Part shown: positions 1-11,900 of the stretch, in pieces
Numbering within the stretch: position 1 is the stretch's first letter
Layout of the letters: each line of letters begins with the position of its first letter
Source: Gavia stellata
Taxonomy: Eukaryota; Chordata; Aves; Gaviiformes; Gaviidae
Direction: 5' to 3'
Length of the DNA stretch: 64,000 nt
Assembly: GCF_030936135.1 (NCBI RefSeq)
Contig: NC_082613.1
Coordinates: 7,750,001 to 7,814,000, forward strand
Notes under the pieces: model-generated
Told to the model about the DNA's origin: nothing
What the model saw: the letters and a program-made list of their open reading frames with translations, nothing else
Databases searched by the model: none
Position numbers and translations under genes: made by a program

Positions 1-3000
1 AAAAGTCAACCACTATAAATGCTATCCTGAACATCTCAAACACATCCATTGCTCTTCTTGTCAAGAGCATAAGTTATCATAATGTGTTTGTCTTAGGTAG
101 CACATACACGAAAAACATACAAACACTTCTCTAACCCCTACAAAGGAAAGACAAGTCTTACATTTAAAAACTTCCCCAGAGGCTTTTTGAGAGCATAGAC
201 ATGTCTAACATTGGTGCTGGGACACATTTTCAAAAGCAAACTAAAGCTTTTGTAGATCAACTTTTAATAGCAGTATTAAGCAACTGGGGAAGAAACAGCT
301 TTCAGAACAGAAATGAAACTGAAAGTTTTATTATTTTCCCCCGAAGTGTTAATAAAAAAGTCTTGGGCATAGAGTTAGCATCAGTCCTTAGCCATGTGCA
401 TTGAGATTAATAATTTTTATCTGAGTTGATTTACTGCTATTGTGTACCCAAAGGCAGACAGGTTTTATACTTGTGTGCTATAGGTTGTTGTTGTTCAATG
501 ACTAGCCCTTACCAATCAGTCTGGTTTAATTCACACTTCTATCCAGATACTTAGTAGACAGTAGAAATTTCAAATGTAATTATTGTTTTTAAAAAGTTGC
601 TAACTTTACCAGAGCACTGTAAGTCTAGTATGTACAATCCTATTAGCTACAGTTAACAAGGCAAGAAAATCATCCAAACGTGATGACATGATGGACTTCT
701 GTACCATGCTTGAAGGGGTAAAACTTGACAGAATCTAAAACACCACTAACAATGTTTTTCCTCACTTGCGCTGGGCTGTGTCGAGAAAGCAAACAGGAAA
801 TTTTACTAATAGCTTAAGGAAATGGCCAGGTGCAGTACTGGCCAAGCCTGTATTTCAACATCAAATACATCTTGTCTCTCCTCTCCCTGTACAAGTGGTA
901 ACAATGCCAGACCAGCGGTTATCCTGAAGCAATCCTTTGATGAACTTGCATTAGAACCCTGCACCCCACCACTCAGCATCCCCAAATGTGGGGTTTGCTG
1001 GCATAAGTATAGAGGGCTACCTAATGATACCTGCAGGTTATAAATGGAGATCAAAGTCACAGTATACTAGCCACCCTTGGAGAACAACAGCAAACAAAAG
1101 ATTTTTGTAAATATGCAGTAAATGTCTGATGTTCTGCTCAGGTTTATAATTTTTTTATTACATCTCTAACAGCTGGATGCAGTCCCCCTTAACTGTAAAC
1201 CTGTTTCATCGCTTGCCAAGGGAAATCCTTCATAGCCTTTTATGCCTGTGTTCGGCGCACTGCGTGCTGTGCAGTCCGATCAGCAGCTAACGTTCAATTA
1301 TAAAATAATTTGTTTTTCTGTATGACTCATACAATCAATGTAAGGACAAACTTGGCTGTAAATAATTTCTGTCAGGCCTTATCATGCCTATATACATCCA
1401 CATTTTTTTCTCTTTCATGAATCAGACTATTAGAATAACATTAGTTAAATTATCTGAACCACTGACTCATGCAAACCAAACTACTTAATTCTGTTGCTCC
1501 TACAGAAAATATGGCTTTAGTATTCAGCACTCAATCTCTTTTTGCTCTTTGAAGTGATAGTTAATACCACAAAATTATCTGTACTTCGGCTACACACCAC
1601 TTCCTATAATTATTGAACAATTATCAATCACATTTATATTATGGAGTGTAATGGTATCCAAGGATCTTCTATACAAAAGCAATGAGTAATAATGAATGTT
1701 ATCCTAGAGATCATCATGTGGAAAACATTTTTATATCAGCTGGCCAGATACAGAATAACAAACAAGCCCCTGAAAATATATTAAGTATAATAATTGTGCC
1801 CTACTATGTTTTACAGTTTTTAGTAGGCTGCTTTGAAAAACTGGTTAAGTTATGTCTCCTTGACATCATGCACTGAGATGAACTATATTTCACTGGCTGC
1901 AGTTTTGCTAGTTTACCTGCTTTAATTGCTGCAACCAAGTGAAAAGCCAGCCACTGGTGGCTCTACGACTTGCAAAACAAAAACAGTATGGAAATTGTAT
2001 TTTAATACAAAGATAGTGATTGAATTAGCTATTCAGCTCCAAGAGTTGATAAGAGATCATTGGCCCAATGCTCTAAACGAAGCCCTGAGATTAAAGTAAC
2101 ACTTAGCGCTTTCATGGTGGATTTCATATTTGAAGTGCTTTACAAATGTGACTCCCCTGACAATACAGAGTGACAGTAAACTATTTGCATTCTGACAACA
2201 ATATTAAAAAATGTATATTGTCAAGTGCAGTTAAGTGATTCACGGCATGTACAGAGATGCACAGTAGATCAGGTTTTTTTCATGGACTTCTATTATCTGA
2301 ACGAGGTAACTGTAAGGCAAACATTATTCGAGATAATAGAAGTTTCCAATCTACCAAAAAAAGTACTTAGAAGATGGGGTGCTAAACAGAATAAACACCA
2401 ACTGAAAAACAATTGCATACAATCACAAGGGAGGAGAAAGGTTATTAAAGGGAATAACTAAGACTCTGTCAAATACTTCAAGCAACTTATGGATGATCTG
2501 CAAACTTACTTCTACAATGACAACTTAAAAACAAAGAGTTTCCTGTACGTTCTATTTAAGCATATAAAAATATCAAAAGATAGCCTAGGACAGCATGTTC
2601 TGTAAACTACAAAAATCTAGAGACCAATCTGAAAGAGTTTGTTGGGTAATTACTTGCCTGACTTGCAAACACAATTGTCCAAACCATACAAGGAAACTGG
2701 ACATTACACGTGCAAAAAGGCACCTAGATTTTCAAGGCTACATGGACATATAATTTGTAGTAAGGACTAAACACATAGGAAAGAAGCATCATACACATAA
2801 AAGCCTAAACTCTGTTAGTGCAGGAAGGCCTAGTGAAATGGCCTAAAATATATCAACACCATGATAACCAGAAAAAAAGAAAGAAAATTAAGGGGATGGT
2901 GTCACAAAAAACCCCCCAAAGGAATGAAATCCAGCACCAGAGAGGAAAGACCTTTGGCATTCACAAGAACACTCTAACAATTGTCTTTTTCCTAAACACC

Positions 3001-5552
3001 AGAGCTGTATATAGATAATTCCACCTCTAGGATACTAAAGAACAGCAGGGATAATGCACACACTTCACACCTTGGCAGCATTCTCCCTTTGGGTCCTTTA
3101 CTGAACTAAGGTCCTCATTGGCTTTATAGCTGCCACTGGCATCACAGTTAAAACTTACTAGCTGCATTCTTCTTTTCCATAATGAAGCCATATTCACACT
3201 ATGGCCTACCTAGAAATCACAATCATTTTAAATACCTGCAGTCTGCACAGCTGTGAATATGCTCAGAACAGCAGTCACTTAGCAATGCGTTTTAAAGTGT
3301 TACCAACCAATTAATGAGAGCGTGATCACTGCAACCAAAGTTTCACTCCAGTGAAACCGGCAGCCAGCCCGCTCAGCCTTGGCATGGGCCTACCGTCAAA
3401 GGGGCTTCCCAGTTCTTTGATGCCACCTGCTGGATACTTCTCCTTATGGATCAAACTCCATCACTAGCTCAGTTTTCACCTGGAAAAAGCCTTTCACATT
3501 TTCTTTGGTTCATAATTATATAGACAAGTGCGTTGGATGGTTTACTTTCACACACCAAATGAATGGTTTGGCTATTCAGAAAAAAACCCAAGATACCAGC
3601 ACCTCTTAAGACTGTAACCTTGCATTACATAGCTCTCAAACTGCACTGTCCTGAAAGACAGTTTTAGACCAAGAGCTGAACCTAATAAAGCAGGATAAGG
3701 CAGAGCTGAGTCACTTAAGTCCACAATACTCATATCAGCTGCTCTCAAATAAATGGCCACCTTCTTTTCCCTTTAGTGCCTAAAATAACACTGATTGATC
3801 AGTGTTCTGAGTAGTTTGGTACCAAAAGCCTACCTAACACAGAAAACTGTATGGAGGATTCAGAAACTATGTAGAGAAACACCTATATCTCCTTGAAGGC
3901 CCAACACACTTGATTTGCTACAAGCACCAGCTGACAGATAGAGCAGCAGAGTTGTCATGACTACCATATCCACATTTTACCTAAGAGCAGCTGAAGTATT
4001 CACTCAGGAAGTAAGGAAAAACTCAAACTCTTTCCTGAGGCATAGGCTTGAATTAAAAACACAACCAGTTAGAAAACAAGGTTAAAAATCTGTACAGTTA
4101 TAGCCAGGGTATTTGTACACATGTCCAGCAGCAGAAGCATACAAACCACTGGAATTCTACTGAAGAGAAACTTGGGAACCACCAGGGCTAGACAGAACAT
4201 TAGCACAGCTTTGAGATGTACAGTTGATATACACTGTATGTAATACACGTGCTTGTGCTGAGAAGACAGTCTTCTCTTATGGCTATGTTAAATCTTACAT
4301 ACAATGTTAATAAACCTATGTAAACAACAATGTAAGCTACAATGCTGTAATTCATAAATAACAATGCACTGGTGAGATCCTGCTCAGGTGTACTGAAAAT
4401 GAAGTTCAAAATCACTACGCTGTTAAAACTACTTCAATAATAGAGAAACCAAGTGGGGTTTTTCTTCATCCACATTCACGCTGTCTGAAGAAGAGGTGCT
4501 ACACAATTGATGTATGATAGGTAGGTATTAATCACTTTATAAAAATATACTCATCTCACACTCTGATGATTTACATTAAGAACAATGACTGTAGATTAGT
4601 ATTTGGCCAGCTGAATTCTTTGTCCACACTGTTTTGGAAAATAGCTTAAAAAGATGATTTAAGTATGCTAAGATTTAATTTTTAAAAACAAAGTAATGAT
4701 GAGCAGGTATTTCCATGGAACAATACATTAATCAAAGCAGGCAAAAGTCCAAAAGCAGAATTACAGTGAGACAGTACAGAATTTTTTTAAGGATGTAAGG
4801 AGTCAGCAAATTAAGACATTTAAAAACTACATTCAACTCCAGAGTGATGCAGACATAGTTCCAGGGATTGATGCTGACATAGCAAGATCATCTCTGAACA
4901 ATGCTGACAGTAATTTGGTATAGAAACGTGAATTTAGAAAACGATTGTTCAGGAAAATTAGAAGTTAAGACTCACCATTCTGACTTAGAGCATCTTTTGT
5001 GATTCCCGAATACAAAGTAGTAAATGACTGAATATGACTGGGACTCCAAAAGCTTCTCTTCAATACCAATGTGACCTTTAAACAGCTCTCCTTTCTCCCA
5101 TGTCAACTTGTTGCCACGTTGTGGACTGAGCTAACAGTGTTTATGCTATCTGAGCTACGACTGAAAGACAAAGGATAGATTTAGTATTTCCAGGAGGGCT
5201 GCTAAAAACAGCTAAATAGTATTATAGTTGAATGTGAGATCATGCCCTATATGTTACAGAGAAACTTTCAGCAAACAGCCACTACAGTGCAAATCAAAAA
5301 TTCCCCATTTCTATTGTTTTTTTACTTCAGTTATTTTCATGAGTGGAAAACAAGACCAAGGAACTACAATATGTGCCTGACTATTACTTTAATAAACAAT
5401 GCAAATATTCCAATCTTGATGCTTTACCAACAGTACGAAGCTAATGCTTTCCTGAACAAATAAATAACTGTAATAACCAAAATAAGAAAGCTCTCATTAA
5501 ATAGATGGAACCTAAAACAGGAAAGTAAAAAAAACCAAAATAAAGTGGTGGA
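1..5552. other. Intergenic DNA downstream of PFDN4
   Basis: AT-rich sequence with only short, unrelated open frames (under 90 codons). I saw no exon with matching splice sites, no RNA gene and no recognisable transposon. The one motif worth noting is a CTCF-like site at 3421-3433, listed separately. It lies beyond the 3' end of PFDN4; in human this side is a long gene-poor interval before DOK5. Confidence 0.6.
3421..3433 (-). promoter_or_regulatory. CTCF-like motif, reverse orientation
   Basis: The plus strand reads GCCACCTGCTGG, whose reverse complement CCAGCAGGTGGC fits the CTCF core CCASYAGRKGGC at every position. Binding is not shown by a motif alone. It sits about 2.1 kb beyond the predicted PFDN4 3' end and points away from the forward motif at 8697. 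Confidence 0.4.
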
Positions 5553-5558
5553 TTTATT
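5553..5558 (-). terminator. PFDN4: Probable PFDN4 polyadenylation signal
   Basis: TTTATT on the plus strand is AATAAA on the minus strand, 78 bp past the PFDN4 stop codon. This implies a short 3' UTR of about 100 nt with cleavage near 5530-5540. A longer UTR using another signal is possible. Confidence 0.45.
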
Positions 5559-5635
5559 TTTAAATGTAATTGAAACAAAGTTATCAAAACATTTAATAAA
5601 ACAAGGAAAAGTTGTATGGTATATTTAGAACACCT

Positions 5636-5767
5636 TTAACTGTCCTCAGCCTCAAGATTTATGTTATTTCCAAACTTTGCATAGAGCTGAACTTTCAGGT
5701 CAGATAACACCCTCTGAATTGATTCCACTCGAGATTCTAACGTTTCAATTTCTTCTTGTAAACTTTT
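5636..5767 (-). CDS. PFDN4: PFDN4 coding exon 4 (last)
   Basis: Encodes KSLQEEIETLESR through NLEAEDS and the TAA stop at 5636-5638: the C-terminal coiled-coil helix and acidic tail. The acceptor is a pyrimidine-rich run ending in CAG at 5768-5770. Confidence 0.96.
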   Translation of the reverse strand, partial: KSLQEEIETLESRVESIQRVLSDLKVQLYAKFGNNINLEAEDS

Positions 5768-8407
5768 CTGAAAAAGAAAAAAAAAATCAACTAGTTATGT
5801 AAAACAAAGTGAGTCGTGTTTGTCAGCAACATGTAAACAATAAAGAGGTACCTCTTTGCCAACTTTTTGCCAAGTCAGGCTGTAAGACTTATTACAGGGC
5901 CAAACAAAGGCTAGCATGACTTTGTATACTGACATCCCAGTTATGATTTACCGTGCATGCACATTGCCCTCCTCAAATCATAAATCAAACACGAACTTTA
6001 GAATGTAAAAGGTTCAAAGGATGAACATATCATCCCATTCCAATGCTCATCACACTATAGCAGCCAGTACAGTAAAGGAGCTCCCTTTCTCCCAGACAAA
6101 CCTTTGCCGCCTCCAGCATCTCTTGTGTCTCTTCTTGGGAATGACTAATGAAGACATCTCCAATTTGGTAGGGTATCAGAAGTGAATCACCATCATCAAG
6201 CATCATGATGTCATCACAAGCATCTTCCAAATTCTGAAGTTGTTTCTATTTATCAAGACATAAGAAGGTAGTCACTTTGTACTACGTAAATTATTTCAAT
6301 GTATACATTGTCACGCTATCAGTTGAATAATGAACTCAGTGAGTGCGCATTTTGGGCAAAAATCCTACCTGCCAGCATGGTATCAGCATGTTTAATAGAA
6401 CAGTTCCGGAGCTGTAATTTAGTATAAGTATTGAATTCAGTGGAGCTGTACCAGTAGAAATTGCTAGTCAATACTCATTCTCTGTCATTAATAGGATAAT
6501 CAACTGTCTAGACAAGGGAAATATAGCTAATTCAAATTTCACTAATATCTAATATGCTCTTAAGCAGGAATTTTTAATTTAGCCAGAGAACAGAAAAAAA
6601 ATAATAAATAAAATGTCAAATGATAATTACTTTATTGCAAAAGTAGGATTGCTTAGAGTCCCAGCACCTTAAGCCATCAATGGAACATCGACATAAAAAG
6701 GCAACATTTTTTACAATATACATATCAGGCAAAGTAATTACAGAAAACATTTTGTGACAGTACTAGCATTTTTTTAAAACTTGGTAAAACTTCTTTGGAA
6801 ATGCTATGACTGATGTTGAAGGAAAGTGAATTAAGGAAAGTGAATTAATACTAAAAAAGAAAGTTAGAATGATGTATCTTCTTCAGCCTAGCAAAAGAAA
6901 ACCTCTGCGCTCATAACAACAATCTTGGTCAACACATCAAAAGAAGAACAATCTCAGGCAGGAAATTTTAAGAACACTACAAACAGCCATTATATATAGA
7001 CAATGCTTCATATATGACAACTAAGGAGTTCTAAGAACTGCATGCAGAAATATACTGCTGGCCTTTATTTCTCATGACTTCTTTTTCCACTTTAACGTTC
7101 TCTGGCTATTTTCAAAGTATCAGAAATCCCATATTAGAACCAAAGCATTACGTACAGTAATCCACAGCCCCAATTTTCTGTGTTACAGCTGAAAATTAAT
7201 TCAGGGCAATGAAGAATAAGTGATATTTGAAGCAAATATACCTTTTTCACTTCTATTTCTTCTTTCAGCTCTGTGATCCTGCTCGTATTTCTTGCAAACT
7301 TGTTAATTTTCTGTTGATCTTCAAAAGTAACATTGACATCTTCTGCAGCCTGCAAGGAGAGGAGGTCAAAATGAAGACTTCACTTCTTACATTAACCTGA
7401 ATCTCACTACAAGACTACTCCTACAAAGCTTCTGAAAAATAGTCTTACAGCCACTACATTCTGCTTATACACTTGATTCCTTAAAACACTTCCTCAAGGA
7501 CATCAGCTATACCCACATTTAGCTGGGCAGAGGCCTTGGTAATATCGAGTTAAAACACCAGCTATCCATGGCATCCTAATCCCACAGGTTGTTTCCTTGA
7601 CATCACAGACAGTTGAAACAGACACCTCTGCTTCAAGATCACTGCAGGGTACAGCGTAACAGGTCGATGTAATCTGTCAGCAACATCATTTTATACTCAT
7701 TGGTTAGCTGTGAAGTGCTATAGTGCTACAGGAGATGTTAAACCCACTGAGCGCAGACTCTCCCTGACTGACCTGTGGAGGTGGCGGCCGGGGCTGCAGC
7801 AGGCGACCCGCCGCTCGACACGGGTGGGGTGCCCTCCGCTTACAGGCAGTTTGTGCGGCCAGGAAGAGCTTTTAGCAGCTTACAACAGACTGCACCAGCA
7901 CAGACTCCACAACGTCAGCGTAACCAAATCCGCACTTGCACGTGTGATAGCACAACAAGCGTTTTCGACAGAGCCAAGATAACAACGCCAGAACCTTAAT
8001 CCACGGACAAGCGACAAGGCAGGGCCTAACCCGGAGCAGGCCTGACCCTGCAGCGGCCTAGGGAAAGCGACCATCCCCCTCCGGCCCCGTACAGGGCTGC
8101 CGCCCAGAGGGCTGCGTGAACGGGGGGCAGGCGCTCAGGGAGGCACCTCTGGGGAGCCGGAGCGAGGGCTGGGAGGCGGCGGGAAGCAGCACTGAGGCGA
8201 CATGGCTGCGCTGCCCCAGCACCGAGAGACGACGGCCCCCAACGGCTAGAGGACCCGGCCGGTCAGCCCGCCCGCCTGCCCCGGGATGCAGCAGAAGAGC
8301 TGCACCCTCCTCGGGGTGAGCCCACAGCGGAGTGAGAGGCCGGGAAAGGAAAAAACCCCACCGTACCCTCCTCCCACACTCACCGCTTTCTTCATGGTGG
8401 CGGCCAT
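5636..8407 (-). CDS. PFDN4: Prefoldin subunit 4 (four coding exons)
   Basis: Joined CDS on the minus strand: 8407-8384, 7349-7242, 6245-6102, 5767-5636, giving 135 residues against 134 in human. All junctions are GT-AG and in phase 0. The protein is a beta-class prefoldin subunit. N- and C-terminal coiled-coil helices (about residues 15-50 and 88-125) flank a central beta hairpin around IPYQIGDVFISHSQEET. It is one of six subunits of the cytosolic prefoldin hexamer, which passes nascent actin and tubulin to the CCT/TRiC chaperonin. Identity to the human protein is very high by eye. The only length change is one extra residue in the acidic loop, which reads MMLDDGDSLL here. The start MAATMKK matches the mammalian N-terminus and lies in a CpG island. 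The acidic C-terminus ends NLEAEDS. Confidence 0.97.
6102..6245 (-). CDS. PFDN4: PFDN4 coding exon 3
   Basis: Forty-eight codons, from KQLQNLEDACDD to ETQEMLEAAK, carrying the end of the first helix and the beta-hairpin region. The acceptor TAG is at 6246-6248 and the donor GT at 6101-6100. Intron 3 (5768-6101) is 334 bp with nothing else recognised. Confidence 0.96.
7242..7349 (-). CDS. PFDN4: PFDN4 coding exon 2
   Basis: Thirty-six codons, AAEDVNVTFEDQQK to EEIEVKK, the N-terminal coiled-coil helix and nearly identical to human. The acceptor CAG follows a pyrimidine tract and the donor is GTATAT. Intron 2 (6246-7241, 996 bp) holds a 14-bp tandem duplication near 6820-6848 and nothing else I recognise. 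Confidence 0.96.
8384..8407 (-). CDS. PFDN4: PFDN4 coding exon 1 with start codon
   Basis: Eight codons, MAATMKKA, followed by the consensus donor GTGAGTG. The ATG at 8407-8405 follows AAC on the minus strand, so it has A at -3, and G at +4: a strong start context. A second in-frame ATG lies four codons in. Intron 1 (7350-8383, 1034 bp) contains part of the CpG island. Confidence 0.93.
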
Positions 8408-8696
8408 GTTGGTAGGACTGAACTATTCACCCTCCCCACAGAGGAGGAGCCGGGGCATGGGAAAACGAGGGAAGACGAAGAAAAGCGCCCGGCGGCAGCG
8501 ACCCTACGCGGCTCGGGGTTTCTCTCTCTCCCTACAGCCCCCAGGCCAGGGGGCTACCCGGAGACGCCACAGGGCGTACAGTAAACCTCAACACATCCCC
8601 ACAGCGCTTGGTACGTCCTGTTTAAAGGGGCAGAGACCCGACTCCGCCCCTCCGGCGTCCAAAAAAGAGGGCTGTGGCTGCGGGCTGCTAGTGCTG

Positions 8697-8710
8697 CCGC
8701 CAGGTGGCGC
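8697..8710 (+). promoter_or_regulatory. CTCF-like motif upstream of PFDN4
   Basis: CCGCCAGGTGGCGC matches the CTCF core CCASYAGRKGGCRS with one deviation, G for A at the third position. It lies about 290 bp upstream of the PFDN4 start codon, inside the CpG island and on the CYP24A1 side, where an insulator between the two genes would be expected. Occupancy cannot be judged from sequence. Confidence 0.55.
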
Positions 8711-8900
8711 CATGAGGCGGGGCTGGGACTTCGGCTTCCCGCCCTCTGGGTGCTGATGCCACAAGCCCGGCGGGTGCCCGGTGAGGGCCAGGGCCGGCCC
8801 GGCCAGCAGCAGCCTCCCGAGAGAGGACGGCCCCTGAGGGGGAGCAGGGGTCGGTCGGGCCGTGCCCAGCCTGAGGCCGGGGCCAGGGACTCCTCCAGGC

Positions 8901-11900
8901 TGTCCCCAGCCCTCACCAGCCAAACCAGCTGCCTTTCTGGCAAGGGAGGTGGAACAGGCCTTCAAGTTCAAATCATTGTGGAGAGACTTTTTAAGCAAAA
9001 ATAAATATTTTTCGGAAAAGGCTGGTTGCCAACTTCTAAACAGAACCAGGGATAGCTGGCATTTATGCTCCATAATTGCCTCCACATGCTTAAGTTTATT
9101 TAGCTCCTCACAGCTACAAAAAAAAAAAAAAAAAACCCACACCCAAACCAGGTCATCATAACATTTCACAACCGCGGGGGAGAGGACTGGCATTGTGTGT
9201 TCCTGATGCTCAGCTGCGACGGGTACAAGGCCTCTGATCCAAAAGCCTGGGGCCTCGGTGGATGGGCACATGCGGCTGTTAAGTGATGCGAGAGCTCAAA
9301 ACTGGCAGGATTTCTGAAGGCATTTGCATTGGCGGAGGCTGGCCTAGCCACTGCCGCTGGCAACAGCAGCTGAGACTCCTTGAGACTCTGTGATCAGCTC
9401 CTGCTTGGGTCTGCCAAGACCTTCTTGAAGAATGATCAACATCTCCGGTACCCGCAAGCTTTCAAAAATTTAAATACACCTCAGCTACAAAGATTTCCAA
9501 GTGATAGGCTGTTGTGCCAGCGTCAGGTGGGGATGGCAACAAGCATGCAGTGTAAGACTCAGAAAGGTGTTTGAAAATATCTTCAGGTGTTTTGCTGTGA
9601 TTCATCTTTCTGGTATGCCCTCCTGTGAGCTGCAGTTGAAAGTCGTTAAGAGTTCGACCCACAGAAAGTACCTGGGTATGGAGAGTCCAGGGCCCTGGGT
9701 GCTGTGCTTTTAGAGTGTTTGGCTTTGGAAAGGGATTTGGAAAGTGGAGTTAGAGTCTGCAACTCACTGAGCAGTGTCTGGGGAGAGTTTGGATCTCCAG
9801 AAAGAAAACCAGACAGCGCTGTGACCAAGGAGCTGTCTAGGGTCAGCACATTCAGTCCCAGGCGGCCAAAACTGCTAAACTTTTTCTCAGAGCTGCTGAG
9901 AATCGCCTCCACCAGTTTGGAGTCCAAAGATCAAAACCATTTCCTGAAGGCAAAATTTATAACCTTTCTTTCTCAAGCTGTGCTTTAAAAAACCTAATAC
10001 CCGACTACACGCAACGGTCTTGTTCTTCAAACACTTATTCATGATACGGGAGGCTGATATACACTTCCCTGCTGTCTGACGGCATCCCAATTCACGTCTC
10101 CCACCCCCCTCCTAACATCTGAACGTTAAATAATTCTGTATGTTATCCAGTGACCGTTTTAATGAAAAATATAGGAACAATCAGTGGAACAGAGTGCTAG
10201 TGTTTGATTTTGTTAGAACCCCTTGTTGCTGAGGGAGAATCCAGGCCTGCAGCTGCGGGAGAATCCTTGCTCCACGATAGCTCATAAAAGTCCATTCCAA
10301 AGGGGATCCATGGAGAACAATAGAAGACAACACCCAACAGAAGAATGGGTGTATATTTTTAAAGTTTCCTGTTGATTTCCTGCAACTAGGCCTTATTAGG
10401 AAGAGCTGAAATATAGTATGCTCCATTCAAGTCTTAGCACATATACTAACACCATTCTCTCTCAGCCTTGACTTTGTCCATCATAGATGGGAACAGTATA
10501 GCAGCCATACTGCCTGTGAGAATTAAAAGTTTGGGTTCCTGCTTTATTACTTACGGAGGTGGAGCTTACGCCAACGGTGTGCAGCTTCATTTCATAGTAG
10601 AGCTGGTTTGGGAGTTCTCTTTCAGTAACTGCTTTTTGCAGAATAAGTGTAAGAAAGTCACAGCTACTTATGGGAAAGATTGCAGCAGGTTTCTAGCTTA
10701 AAAATTAGTTGAGAGGAAAAAATTTCAGAACTAGCAAAATGTTCTATAATGGATATTTACTGAATGAAAAAGTTCTGTTTTTTTTCAGTTCAGAATGATA
10801 GCTCATTTCAAAACTCCTGTTACAAACTAGAAAAAACAGAATAGAAAAGAAAATATTTTGAGTGGCCCTCAGGCTGACTGTTACCTTTTATTTTGGTGCA
10901 TAATTTTGACTTGACTCCCACTGAGGGAAAAAATCAATCACAAAAGTTCTCCCTGGAGAATTATGTTATTATTAAGTTAGGTAAAAACACAATCCTAATT
11001 CTAAGTCTCTCCTTTTCTTGGAAAACAAACTGTCATCTCTCTGGCCATTCTCCTAGTCTTCCCTAAGTCAGCTATCTTCTCTCTTCTTAAAGATCCCAGT
11101 ATGAAAGGATATAGTCTTGGTTATTTCCGCGGGTGGATTAACTGAATAATACATCTTAGGTCCAAGCCAATGTAATTTCCTTCAAGAGAAAAGGAGTGGA
11201 TTTCGTAAGAATTTGATGACTTGAAGGCTTTGAAAATAAATCTTTTTCTCCCACATGCTCAGGCAAGGTTTGTGGTGTGAGCATGTTGCCAAGAGTAACT
11301 TACTGTAGACCTTTCTTATGTAAATAAAAGTGAAAACAGTGCACGAGTGCAAACATCTAGTGGTGGAGTAAGATAAACTCATTGAACTCAGTGACCTCAT
11401 TTCTCTTTCAGTTGCATAAAAGGACTTGCTCTTTCTTGTACTGGTCCTTGTTGTTGTTGCAAGTGTGGCTAGCTTCACCTTGCACTTCGGTGGGATCTCT
11501 TCCACAGTGTGTATAAACCCCACGCCCTTCATCTTACGTCTCCTTTGTGGTTCTTTTTCACATTTTCATTTCACGTTACTTCTTGTAGCCTTTTGCAATA
11601 CATCTCAGTGGGAAAGAGTCTTCCTGTGCTTTTTGCTGCTTGAGTGAGTGAGTTGTTTTGAATTACCAAACTCTTTACCCTTTTCCCTGAAGTTACACAG
11701 AGCTCTTTCTCAGTCTTTGAGCATCTTGAAACACCCACACATCAACAATGTTTGTTAATACAAGATGCATTAGAAATGGAACAAACTTAATGGAGACAAA
11801 GTGGTCAGTTTATCTAGATTTAGCCTTTATGAAGTGCATCGCTATTAGCAAAAGCTGCACAAAGTTGTACTATTTTAATTGTGCCAGTATACTAAAGGCG

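Larger units (their letters stand above)
7780..8900. promoter_or_regulatory. CpG island over the PFDN4 promoter and first exon
   Basis: A sharp rise in G+C and CpG density compared with the AT-rich flanks, covering the PFDN4 first exon, its upstream region and part of intron 1. No TATA box is evident, as is usual for a housekeeping promoter. Long open frames here on both strands are composition artefacts. The island edges are judged by eye. Confidence 0.8.

Noticed and set aside
9118-9135. 18-nt A run as a possible retrocopy tail
   Set aside because: No coding or RNA-like sequence precedes it and no target-site duplication was seen; treated as a simple repeat.
8286-9271. Long frames on both strands over the PFDN4 CpG island (up to 227 codons)
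   Set aside because: Same composition effect, with low-complexity peptides and no homology I recognise.
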